Source: UTCFX2 sp963726375
Lineage (GTDB): Bacteria; Chloroflexota; Anaerolineae; Anaerolineales; UBA4823
Direction of reading: 5' to 3'
Length of the DNA stretch: 64,000 nucleotides
NCBI GenBank assembly: GCA_963726375.1
Contig: CAVSCE010000012.1
Location: 60,015 to 124,014, forward strand
Both the position numbers and the translations under genes were made by a program. Below are positions 19,277 through 27,673 of this stretch, piece after piece; the stretch's first letter is position 1, and the number at the start of each line of letters is the position of its first letter. The notes below the pieces were generated by a model, which worked only from the letters and a program-made list of their open reading frames with translations, was not told the DNA's origin and did no database searches.

Positions 19277-19815
19277 ATGAAGGACAGGCTACTCAAGCAG
19301 GCCAGCCGCGAATACAGTGAAAAGCAGCGGATGGTCTTGATGCTGTTTCTGGCGCCGGTCTTCCTGTTTTTGCTGCCCTGGCTTTTCATCCAGCTGGGGG
19401 CAAAGATCGACCAGCGGCTGGGATGGGCACCCATCTTGAGCGCTCCTTAACCTGGTCCTCGGGGGGCTGATGATCGCGGCCGGAGGGCTCTTCGCCGTGG
19501 GCGCGAACTACAGCCAGCTCACAACAGGCCGGGGGACGCCGGTGCCGCTGATGGCCACGCAGAAGCTGATCGTCCAACCGCCCTACAATTACTGCCGCAA
19601 CCCGATGGCGCTGGGGGCGATCCTGATGTACCTGGGCGGCTTTCCTATTTCATTCGATTGGCGCTGTGATCGTCGTGCTGTTTTTTGCGGGTTTGCTGCT
19701 GATCTATATCAAGCGCTTCGAAGAAAAGGAGATGGAGCTCCGCTTCGGCGAGGAATACCTGCTTTACAAACGCCGGACGCCGTTTTTGATCCCCCGCTTG
19801 TGGAACCGGCGCTAG
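19277..19815 (+). CDS. ICMT/PEMT-like membrane methyltransferase, frameshifted
   Basis: Second member of the isoprenylcysteine-methyltransferase-like superfamily, about 180 residues. The N-terminal part (MKDRLLKQASREYSEKQRMV and a first membrane helix) starts at ATG 19277 behind AGAGGAGG; the middle part with IVQPPYNYCRNPMALGAIL is in another frame from about 19450, and the C-terminal helix RFEEKEMELRFGEEYLLYK with the end TPFLIPRLWNRR is in a third from about 19655. These three blocks in order match the family, so two single-base errors are likely. The substrate is unknown. It lies alone between repeats. Confidence 0.7.
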
Positions 19816-20104
19816 CGCCTGCAAACAGGGTTGCCTGACAAGTCGGAGGCGGCGCAATATGGAGCGAACAAGAAAGCGCCCTCCCCGGAGGGTATAGGCC
19901 CACCCTGCTAACCTGAAATCGATTGGCGCGGAGAAGGAGATTGCTCAATATATGGTCCTCGAAAACGATGACAGGTGACAGGTTCCAACTCGATCGGCTT
20001 TGGCATTGCTGTCCCACACGATCGTAAATCCTCACAACGAACTTATCCCAGGTGACTGCGTTCGCCATAGAGCGCTCCGAAGAAGACCCCGGCTCCCTTT
20101 CAGC
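19816..20104 (+). repeat. Intergenic repeat of the GATTGCTTCG / GACAGGTTCG family
   Basis: No gene seen. The stretch 19935-19990 (GGAGATTGCTCAATATATGG, CCTCGAAAACGATGACAGG) matches the repeat array at 24590-24720, which places the adjacent IS110 remnant inside the same repeat family that flanks the intact IS110 copies. Confidence 0.5.
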
Positions 20105-20760
20105 TTTCACCAGGGCTACCTCCAAGACGGCAAGCCCAACCCTTGCACGACGGTTAATTAGTATGATTTTAGTACAATGCTCAATAATCGCACCCAAAGT
20201 CATGAGTTAAGGTTTCGCTCGTTCGTGAAGGGGGACGTGCCTGTTGCGGTACGGCCTCTTCAAGCCTGACGCTGGATTCGGAATGTCTTCGACGGAGGGC
20301 CCTTTGGCTGGAAGCCGGCGTCCGACCGGGAACAGCGAGGTCGGCTACACGATCCTCGACCCGCGCCAGGAGATCACCCGGCGTACGCTCTGTATGCCAA
20401 GGCGATCCCGCTGGCGGGAAGCGGAAGACGGACGACGCCGCTCGGAGCGACCGCGATCAGATCGGGGTCCTGGGAAGCTTCATCGGCGGCAATTCCCTGT
20501 ACATGGCTTGCAGTCCACAATCGCCAGCACTGCCGCTGGTATAAAAATCATACAACTCCATGGGCCTGTTTGAGTGCCACAGTGCTCGCGCCTTTATCCC
20601 GTCCAGGACTTGGCAGCTCGGAGTCTCGCTCTATTTTACAAATCCCGGCTCCGCAATGCTGCCAAGCGTTTGGGGTCTATGGGCTTCCGAAAGGATGGCC
20701 AGGGATAATCTTCCGCAGTCCTGTCACCCCGGGTTATATCTGAGGGGACGGGTCAGCCCA
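20105..20760 (-). mobile_element. Decayed IS110 element interrupted by S74-protein sequence
   Basis: Two blocks are recognisable by comparison with the intact copies at 52-59 kb. Block 1 (about 20105-20225) corresponds to the transposase 3' end (CAAAGTCATGAGTTAAGG against CAAAGTCATGATAAGGC). Block 2 (about 20490-20760) corresponds to the middle (AAAAATCATACAACTCC, CAATGCTGCCAAGCGTT, CCTGTCACCCCGGGTTATAT). Many substitutions and indels separate them from the intact copies, unlike the near-identical copies elsewhere. The roughly 265 bases between the blocks are not IS110 but S74-protein sequence. This is an old, dead insertion or a rearranged mosaic. Confidence 0.6.
20236..20480 (+). pseudogene. 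Fragment of a third S74/tail-fibre-like protein gene
   Basis: With frame changes the sequence reads LDFG-VFDG, ALWLEAGVRPGNSEVGYTIL, DPRQEIT and AYALYAKAIPLAGSG, which is the N-terminal beta domain of the S74 proteins at 2460, 4925 and 34578 (compare FTVLLDFG, RPGSETGGFTILAPRQELT and AAPYALFS). Only about 80 residues remain, flanked by IS110 sequence. The small tagged gene at 21355 is probably the surviving partner of this module. Confidence 0.55.
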
Positions 20761-21354
20761 TCCAACCAGCTTACAGCGTGGGAGTATGGGGAAGCAACGA
20801 ACATCGCAAAGCCAACTATTTACAGACAACGACGGCGGGTCGACATCAAGGCGGACGGTTCGGGATAATCCTGAGCAAACCGAGATCCGGTCTGTCGCCC
20901 GCATAACGGATCGCAAACAAAGACCCCAAAACCCCCCTCTCCAATTTCAACATGATTCGGGACACCTGCTTATGGCCTCCATGGCCACCTGTCTGGGCAA
21001 ATTTCATGATCCTGCCAGGCGGCGTCCGATCTCGGACGCTTAAAGTGCCTCGGAAACAACGCTACGCTATCAAATGTGTACATGACCGATAGGGTGAGGC
21101 AATGCGACTGGGTACACCTGTTTTCGCACCGAGCATCCGGCGGCGCAAATGAGGTGCTGCTAGGGCAATCCCCGTGAGTTTCTCGATGATTCAAGCTGGA
21201 CGTGTTTCAGCTCGGAAGCCCAACGGCCTCGACCATGACAGGGACCGGTGGGGATTCAATTCGCAAACGGGCTCGCAATCGTCAGGAGACACCACAAAGC
21301 TTCCGCATTGGGGCAATCACCCTCACGCTGGTCGAGTACTGAAGGACCGCTGAG
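20761..21354 (+). other. Degenerate intergenic sequence
   Basis: No intact gene is visible. Short stretches such as VWGS and NYLQTTTAG (near 20780-20830) could be remnants of the S74 gene, but I cannot show this. The stretch before 21355 carries no clear promoter. Confidence 0.35.
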
Positions 21355-21659
21355 ATGCAGAAATTTAACCTGGCATCTTCAGGTCCGCGCCAGCGCAGCG
21401 CTAACGGTCTTCCTGCTCGGCAGCCTGCTGCTGGCAAGCGCCGTCCTGGCCGAGGGCAGGGCTATGATCTCTCCTGGATGGACGATACCCGCGGTACCGG
21501 CTGCTCCAGAGGCAGAAGTCACACTTTGAACAGCACGGCAGGCCAACCGGACGCATCCAACGTGATGGTTGGCGGCAGCTACTCGATGAGCGGTGGGTTC
21601 TGGAACAGGGCCCAGCCGACCCAGACCGCGAGATTTACTTGCCGCTGGTCAAAAAGTGA
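21355..21659 (+). CDS. Small exported GQPDA-domain protein with C-terminal EIYLPLVKK tag
   Basis: Third member of the small tagged family (about 100 residues). A signal-peptide core ALTVFLLGSLLLASAVLA lies in one frame (21380-21450) and the mature part GYDLSWMDDTRG, LNSTAGQPDAS, GGSYSMSGGFWN in the next. A last frame change near 21620 gives the end REIYLPLVKK with stop at 21657-21659. Three frame changes in 300 bases may reflect errors or decay, as the neighbouring S74 gene is destroyed. No ribosome-binding site stands out before ATG 21355. Confidence 0.6.
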
Positions 21660-22041
21660 GCGGTCAGGGTGAGGCGCCGATCCACACTTCGGTTGACTTA
21701 AGGGAGCGAGTCAACGGTCCATCCTGGAGATCGCTTTCACTGCAAGGTGGAGGCGATTCCTGGACCGGTGGATTTTTGAAAGCTGGATATAATATCACAA
21801 AAGCAAGTCATTAAAACCTTGAAACTGTCCCTGAAACCTTCTTAATAAGCCGTCTCAGCGCCTGAAGTTCGCCGGCAAGGGAACGGCGCCTTCGGAGATC
21901 GAACCATTAACGCCACGCCTCTCTCCTCTATCACCATCCCGGTACCCGCTGCTGCGGGTGGAATGACCATGATGGTCGTTTTGGCGTTCTTCCGGGAATG
22001 CTCGAGGCGGATGCGGACTCTTTCTTTCGGCAGGAGGGTGC
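21660..22041 (+). other. Intergenic stretch
   Basis: No gene or repeat recognised. GGATATAATATCAC near 21784 resembles a -10 region (TATAAT). An AGGAGG-like sequence lies just before the start codon at 22042. Confidence 0.35.
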
Positions 22042-23652
22042 ATGATCGGAGTTCTGCTAATCCTGGGGGGATTGGCGCTCTTCATGTACGGCATCCGGCT
22101 GCTCAGCGCCGGGATGGAAAAACTGGCCGGGGACCAGATTCAGAAATGGCTGGGCAGGGTGACCAGCAGCCGCTTGAAGAGCGCCGGGTTCGGCGCCGCG
22201 GCGACGGCTTTCCTGCAGAGCAGCGGCCTGCTGATGGTCACCATGATCGGCTTGATCAACGCCAACCTGATGACCGTCCAGCAGTCGATCGGCATCATGC
22301 TGGGGCAGGAAATTGGGACGACGATCACGGCGCAAATCGTGGCATTCGATATCGGACCGTTCCGGCTGTTGTTGGTGATCCTTGGTTTTATCTTCCTGGA
22401 GTATTTCCCGCAAGCGCGACTGGAAAAAATACGGCGAGATCCTGATGGGGATCGGGATTGATCTTCGTCGGGATGAGCTACATGGCGGCCGCGCTCGATT
22501 ACCTGGTGGATATCCCGATCATTGCGGATCTGCTGGTGACAATGGGCCAGCACCCCTTCATCGGCGTCCTCGTCGGGCTGATCGATGACCGCGATCACGC
22601 AGAGCAGCACGGCGGTGACCAGCATGGCGGTGGCGATGGGGATGAGCCAGGTGATCACGCTGGAAGGCGCGATCGGGATCATCCTGGGGGCCAATATCGG
22701 CTCGTGCATCACCGGGTTTATCGCGTCCATCGGGCTGTCACGCTCGGCCCGCCAGGCTTCCATGGCCCAGATCTTGATCAATGTGATTGGCGTTCTGCTG
22801 TTCTTGCCCTTCATCAGCGAGTTTGCCGGCCTTGTAGCCCGCACCTCCCCCGATCTGCCGCGGCAGATCGCCAATGCGCATACGATCTTCAACGTGACGG
22901 TCAGCGCGATCCTTTTCCCGTTCGTCAATCAACTGGCTCAGCTATCGGCGTGGTTGACGCCTGCTTCCCGACCGCCTGAAAAAATCAAGGTCACGGCTTT
23001 TATCGACGACATGCAGATCAGCGTCCCATCCGTCGCCCTGACCGAAGCGGCGCGTGAGTTGACCCGGATGGGGGATATCACGGCTCAGATGGTGCACGAT
23101 AGCTGCCTGGCGCTGATAAACCTGGACACAGGCAAAATCAACAGCGTCCTGGGGCAGGAGGAAGAGCTGGTTGACCCGGTCAACAAAGAGCTGTCGGTTT
23201 TCATCAATGCGCTGATGCGCGAGGATCTGAGCCTGGCTCAACAAAAGCGCTGCTTCCAGCTCAAGAACCTGCTGATCGATATCGAGCGGGTCGGGGACAT
23301 GGCTGAAGATATCGCCGAATATGCGCAGGAAAGGATCGAGAACAAGGTGGTGTTCAGCACATCGGCCATCGACGAGCTGCAAGACTTATGGAACCATGCC
23401 CACCAGACGTATATGCTGGCGATCCAGGCTTTCGCAGAGAGCGATGCGGAAAAAGCCAGGCAGGTCTGCCGGCTGGAAAGCGAGTTCGACCGGCTGTACT
23501 GGCAAACACGCCAGGCGCACATCCACCGGATCGAAGAAGGGATCTGCCAGCCAGAGGCGGATGTGATCTTCACTGAGACGCTGAGAAACCTGGAGCGCAT
23601 CAGCGACCATGCCGATAACCTGGGTGTCAGCGTGGCGCGTTCGTTTGCTTGA
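22042..23652 (+). CDS. Na+/phosphate cotransporter family protein with C-terminal PhoU-like domain
   Basis: Membrane transporter of the NptA/YjbB type, about 536 residues, expected to move phosphate with sodium. Two inverted repeats each carry the conserved QSS motif: TAFLQSSGLLMVTMIGL (about residue 55) and ITQSSTAVTSMAVAMG. GQEIGTTIT and GANIGSCITGF are the paired GxxxG-type motifs. The last 220 residues are a PhoU-like helical bundle (FQLKNLLIDIERVGDMAEDI, and ETLRNLERISDHADNLGV), which usually regulates the transport. Frames change near 22425 and 22580. CAGGAGGG precedes ATG 22042. The next gene starts 16 bases after the stop and may be cotranscribed. Confidence 0.88.
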
Positions 23653-23668
23653 GTTCAAATTATGAAAG

Positions 23669-24526
23669 ATGAAAAAAGGAATTGCGGAAACTGCGGCGAC
23701 TCCGGGGGGCGGGGTTCTGCCCAGGGTGACGCTGAGGGCGGCGGACGGGGCGCGGGCGGAGATTTACCTTTACGGTGGGCAGGTCACTTCGTGGGCGCCG
23801 GCAGGGGAGCAGGAGCGGCTGTACCTGAGCAGGAAGTCGCTGTTTCAAACCGGGGCGCCGATCCGCGGTGGAATCCCGGTGGTCTTCCCACAGTTTGGCG
23901 CAACGGGACCGCTGCCGGTGCACGGCCTGGCGCGGCTGATGACCTGGGAGCTCGGCGGGGTGAGCGAGCCAGGGGATTGGGTCTCTGCAGTTTTGCGTCT
24001 GCGCGACACCGAGGAAAGCCGGGCCATCTGGCCGCATCCCTTTGCAGCAGACCTGACCGTTTCGGTCGGCGGAAAGCGGATGGAGGTGAGGCTCGAGGCA
24101 ACCAACACCGGCCGCGAGCCGTTCTCCTTCACCGGCGGGCTGCACACTTATTTCAGGGTGGCAGACCTCCACAAGGCGTCTGTCAGGGGGCTGAGGGGGA
24201 TGCGGTTTCGCGACGCGGCGAAAGGCTGGGTCGACACGCTCGAAGAATCCCCGCTGGTCGAGTTTGCAGACGAGGTGAACCGGGTCTATTTCGAAGCGCC
24301 GGGCGAGCTGGAGCTGGTCGAGCCCGGAGGGAGGACGGTCATCCGGCAGGCGGGCTTCACAGACACGGTGATTTGGAACCCCGGGGCGGCGAAATGCGCG
24401 CTGGTGAAGGACATGGAGCCCGAGGATTACCTGCGGTTTGTGTGCGTGGAGGCCGCGACCTACGAGAGAGCCGTGAGGCTCAACCCCGGGGAGAGGTGGG
24501 AAGGAGTGCAGAGCTTCGAGGTTTGA
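23669..24526 (+). CDS. D-hexose-6-phosphate mutarotase (aldose 1-epimerase family)
   Basis: Intact 285-residue protein of the YeaD/glucose-6-phosphate 1-epimerase type, which interconverts alpha and beta anomers of hexose 6-phosphates. Visible motifs are GQVTSWAP, RGGIPVVFPQFG with the phosphate-binding arginine, PVHGLAR (first catalytic His region), TGGLHTYFRV (second His) and FVCVEAATYERAVRLNPGE with the catalytic Glu. ATG 23669 lies 16 bases after the transporter stop; an upstream alternative at 23662 is in another frame. No frame errors. Confidence 0.88.
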   Translation: MKKGIAETAATPGGGVLPRVTLRAADGARAEIYLYGGQVTSWAPAGEQERLYLSRKSLFQTGAPIRGGIPVVFPQFGATGPLPVHGLARLMTWELGGVSEPGDWVSAVLRLRDTEESRAIWPHPFAADLTVSVGGKRMEVRLEATNTGREPFSFTGGLHTYFRVADLHKASVRGLRGMRFRDAAKGWVDTLEESPLVEFADEVNRVYFEAPGELELVEPGGRTVIRQAGFTDTVIWNPGAAKCALVKDMEPEDYLRFVCVEAATYERAVRLNPGERWEGVQSFEV

Positions 24527-25030
24527 GATTGGACCGCATTGAGAACGTCCATGAAAAATGTCCAAGGGACAGGTTCGGAAAGGCTCGCAGTGACAGATGG
24601 GAGGGGATTGCTCCACATAGATCGTCCTCGAAAAACGTGACAAGTGGACAGGTTCGTAAGAACGGCAGTGACAGAAGGGAGGGTTGCTCCACATAGATCG
24701 TGACAGGTTCGAAGAACGCTCGCATGACAGGGGAGTACAGGTTCGCCAAAGAACCGCTCGCAGTGACAGAGCGGGAGGGGATTGCTTCGCAAGAACCACT
24801 CGCAGTGACAAGGGGGAGGGGATTGCTTCGCATCAGAGGTACGTCCACGAAGAACGATGACAAGTGGACAGGTTCGCAAAAACGACTCGAGTGACATGCC
24901 ATAGAACGTGCTCAGAGATTGTCCGCAAGAACGGCTCGAGATTGCTTCGCATCAGAACGCTCGCAATGACAGGTGGGAGCATAACCCGCCGGGTCGATCA
25001 GGGTTATAATTATCTGGCAGGCAACATTCA
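24527..25030 (+). repeat. Array of GATTGCTTCG / CGCAATGACAGG intergenic repeats
   Basis: About 500 bases of degenerate direct repeats built from GGGATTGCTTCGCA, GAACGCTCGCA-TGACA, GTGACAGGTTCG and CACATAGATCGTCCTCGAAA. The same family flanks the IS110 copies (53794-53834, 55441-55510, 57132-57295, 59085-59300). Minus-strand translations give the familiar spurious reading SLRGTKQSP. No gene is seen in this stretch. Confidence 0.75.
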
Positions 25031-25067
25031 GCACAGATTCGATCTCATCATTTTTCTGGAGGCAGAC

Positions 25068-25583
25068 ATGGACTTAATTTCGGTTGCTCTTTCGCTGGCA
25101 GCAGGGCTTCTGCTGCTGTTCGCAGGGCGCAGGTTTTTCTGGCTGGCAGCTGCGATGGTGGCTTTTCTGTTCACGTTCCACCTGTTTGAAGCGCTGTTCG
25201 GGGGCGGGTGGCTGGGTTTGATCACCGCGGTCGTGGTCGGCGCGATCTTCGCCTGGCTGGCGACGAAGTTCGTCAAAATCGCGGGCTACGTCGTGGGGGC
25301 GCTGGCAGGCGCGGTCGGACTGCCGATTTTCCTCAGCTTCTTCGGGGTCGACTTCGGCTGGCTGCTGGCGGCAGCGATCGGGGCGTTGATCGGCTTTTTG
25401 TTGATGAGGTTCATGTTCGACTGGGGGCTGATCGTGCTGACAGCCTGGGCGGGCGCGAACGTGGTCGCCGACAACGGAGCTCGGAGCCTGGGGCAGGGCG
25501 GGATGATCGCCGCGATCATTTTCCTCGTGCTGATCGCGGCCGGGATTTACGTCCAGGCGAGCCAGATGAAGGCAAAGAAGTAG
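25068..25583 (+). CDS. Membrane protein with about six helices, DUF4203-like
   Basis: Intact protein of 171 residues, almost entirely hydrophobic, with six or seven predicted membrane segments (for example LISVALSLAAGLLLLFAG, TAVVVGAIFAWLATKFV, GLPIFLSFFGVDFGWLLAA) and a short basic tail QMKAKK. TCTGGAGGCAGAC before ATG 25068 supplies the ribosome-binding site; the frame stays open upstream but only through repeat sequence. It resembles DUF4203-type proteins of unknown role. A single gene between two repeat arrays. Confidence 0.75.
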   Translation: MDLISVALSLAAGLLLLFAGRRFFWLAAAMVAFLFTFHLFEALFGGGWLGLITAVVVGAIFAWLATKFVKIAGYVVGALAGAVGLPIFLSFFGVDFGWLLAAAIGALIGFLLMRFMFDWGLIVLTAWAGANVVADNGARSLGQGGMIAAIIFLVLIAAGIYVQASQMKAKK

Positions 25584-25799
25584 AGAAACCGCGGATGAAC
25601 AGCGGATATTGGGTTTAAAGATTGAAACGCGAAGACCGCGAAGGACGCTAAGGAATTTTGGGGTTGAATTTAAAGATTGAAACGCAGAAGGACGCGAAGG
25701 ACGCGAAGGAATTTTGGGGTTGATTCATATTGAACGCGAGGCCTAAGGAATTGCGGTATTTTAGATCGAAACCGAGACTGCGAAGGACGCGAAGGATTT
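25584..25799 (+). repeat. AAAGATTGAAACGCGAAGG-type degenerate tandem repeats
   Basis: Three to four units of about 55-60 bases, each roughly TTTAAAGATTGAAACGCGAA, GGACGCGAAGGAATTTTGGG, GTTGA. The same repeat fills 31010-31330, 33920-34200, 37040-37200, 38330-38620 and 39945-40110. Confidence 0.75.
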
Positions 25800-26519
25800 T
25801 TGGGTTCACTTAAAAGATTGAAAAGGCAGCGAAAGGAGGACGAAAAGCGACCGAAGAAATCGAATTTCAACCGCAACCTGCTGGCCGCGCTGGGCGGCGT
25901 TTACGCGCTGGCGGTCGCGGCTTTCCTGGCAGCCGGCTTAGCCAACGAGCCGGAGTTCCAGCAGCCGTGGATGCTGGCGCTGAACCTGGTGATCCTGTCG
26001 ATCCCGATCCTGCTGGTGCTCGGGGCGGTCTACGTCCTGGCGCGGGCGAGGCACGAGCGCAGGACGCTCGGCGAGGTGAACCCGCGCCTGAGGAGGATCA
26101 TCCGCTGGGCGCCGAGGGCGGCGGCGGTGCTGATCATCCTGTTCATGGGGCTGTTCTCGCTGGACGTGTTCGTGGAAGGGGCAAAGCCAGCCGAGGTTGC
26201 AGTCGGGCTGCTGATGCACAACCTGCCGTCGCTGGCGCTGATCGTGCTGCTCGCGCTGGCCTGGAAGCGGCCGAAGCTGGGGTTCTGGGCTTTCCTGGGC
26301 GCGGCGGCGCTGTTCGTCCTTTTTTTCGTGCGCAGCTTTTACGCGCTCTCCAACGTGGTGATTTTCGTGCTGCCGCTGGTGATGATCGCGCTGCTGTTTT
26401 ATGCGGATTGGAAGTGGATTGAGGGAGGCCCTAACCCCGGCCCTCTCCCGGTGGGAGAGGGGGAGGATTTGGGGGAGGATGAAGACGAAACCGCGGATGA
26501 ACGCGGATTTCAGATATAA
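25800..26519 (+). CDS. Polytopic membrane protein with repeat-derived C-terminal extension
   Basis: Protein of up to 239 residues with a basic N-terminus (LKRLKRQRKEDEKRPKKSN) and about six membrane helices (LLAALGGVYALAVAAFLA, LALNLVILSIPILLVLGAVY, VLIILFMGLFSLDVFVEG and others). I know no function for it. TTG at 25800 is the only visible start near the first helix; AAAGGAGG at 25832-25839 without a start codon after it suggests that an ATG has been lost or corrupted. The last 28 residues (GGPNPGPLPVGEGEDLG ...) are translated from the dispersed CCCTCTCCC/GGGAGAGGG repeat, so the original C-terminus was probably near WIEGG. Confidence 0.65.
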   Translation: MGSLKRLKRQRKEDEKRPKKSNFNRNLLAALGGVYALAVAAFLAAGLANEPEFQQPWMLALNLVILSIPILLVLGAVYVLARARHERRTLGEVNPRLRRIIRWAPRAAAVLIILFMGLFSLDVFVEGAKPAEVAVGLLMHNLPSLALIVLLALAWKRPKLGFWAFLGAAALFVLFFVRSFYALSNVVIFVLPLVMIALLFYADWKWIEGGPNPGPLPVGEGEDLGEDEDETADERGFQI

Positions 26520-26635
26520 AGAATAAACCGCGATGGACACGAACAGCACAACTGAAAGCGTGGGTCAGAGGAATAGTCAAACCGGCTGCTGAAGCAAGAA
26601 CCGCGCGCCCGATCTTCGGCGGGTGCACCGACGCG

Positions 26636-27569
26636 ATGACCGCTCCGATCCCGGGAGCCGGCGAGCCGAGGGAGGGTCCGGCTGCTCGCTCCGCCATTCT
26701 CCCGGACAAGATCACGCTGGCGGCGTTCGGGGTGCTGGTGCTGGTGCTCGGAAGCGGGTCGCTGGTGGTGCGGTACACGTACCAGGAGATCGCGCCGTTC
26801 TGGGGCGGGTTCCTGCGGTTCGCGTTTGCGGCGGCAGTCTTCTGGGGGATCGCGGCCGCGAGGCGGATCCCGAGGCCGCGTGGGCGGGCGTTGGCGGGGG
26901 CGGCGCTGTTCGGGGCGCTGAACGTGGGGCTTTCTTTCATCTTTATCCTTTGGGGGCTGGTGGAGACGCCGGCCAGCGTCTATGCGCTGATCGCGGCGAC
27001 TGTGCCGCTGCTGACGCTGTTCTTTGCGGCCGCCCACAAGGTCGAGTGCGTCTATCCACGCGGGCTGGCGGGCAGCATAATTGGCTGCGGTCGGGATCGC
27101 GGCGATCATGGGCTCGTCGCTGTCGGCGGGGGCGCAGCTATCGCCGCCGCACCTGGTCGCAATCCTGCTCGGGGCGGTCTGCATGGCGGAATTGGGGGTG
27201 ATCGCGAAGCTGATCCCGGAGAGCCACCCGATCGCGATCAACGCGATCTCGATGACGATCAGCGCGCCGATGCTGCTGGCGGCTTCCTGGCTGGCGGGGG
27301 AGAGCCGGGCGCTGCCGTCCACGCCGCAGGTCTGGCTGGCGCTGGGCTGGCTGGCGGTGGTCGGGGCGGTGCTGGGGTTTGGGCTGTACCTGTTCGTGGT
27401 GTCGCGCTGGACGGCGAGCGGGGCTTCGTATTCATTCGTGCTCTCGCCGGTGGCGACGATCATCCTGGCGGCGGCGCTGGCGGGCGAGCCGGTGACCTGG
27501 CCGTTCGTGATCGGGGGCGGGATGGTGCTATTTGGGGTATGGATGGGGGCAATGTCTGGTCGGAAATGA
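26636..27569 (+). CDS. EamA/DMT-family transporter, one frameshift
   Basis: Drug/metabolite transporter of the EamA type with ten membrane helices in two related halves. Half one reads from ATG 26636 (FLRFAFAAAVFWGIAAAR, VYALIAATVPLLTLFFAA) and half two continues in another frame from about 27075 (GVIAKLIPESHPIAINAIS, SYSFVLSPVATIILAAALAG, FVIGGGMVLFGVWMG). One single-base error near 27075 joins them to about 310 residues. The cargo cannot be told from sequence. The 27570-27673 gap holds a promoter-like repeat. Confidence 0.82.
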
Positions 27570-27632
27570 ATTGAATCGATATAATTCAATTCGATTCAAA
27601 TCGCATCCGGGCAGGCGAAGCGACACGACTGT

Positions 27633-27651
27633 ATTATAGCACATTTGTTCC
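27633..27651 (-). promoter_or_regulatory. LexA-box-like operator with overlapping -10 hexamer (copy 1)
   Basis: On the minus strand GGAACAAATGTGC is followed directly by TATAAT. The related copies at 38716-38734 and 40215-40233 read AGAACATCTGTGC-TATAAT. GAACA-nn-TGTtC resembles the Gram-positive-type SOS box (GAACATATGTTC). It points away from the gene at 27674, towards the 3' end of the EamA gene. Confidence 0.35.
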
Positions 27652-27673
27652 AATTATGCAAGGGAGATAACAG

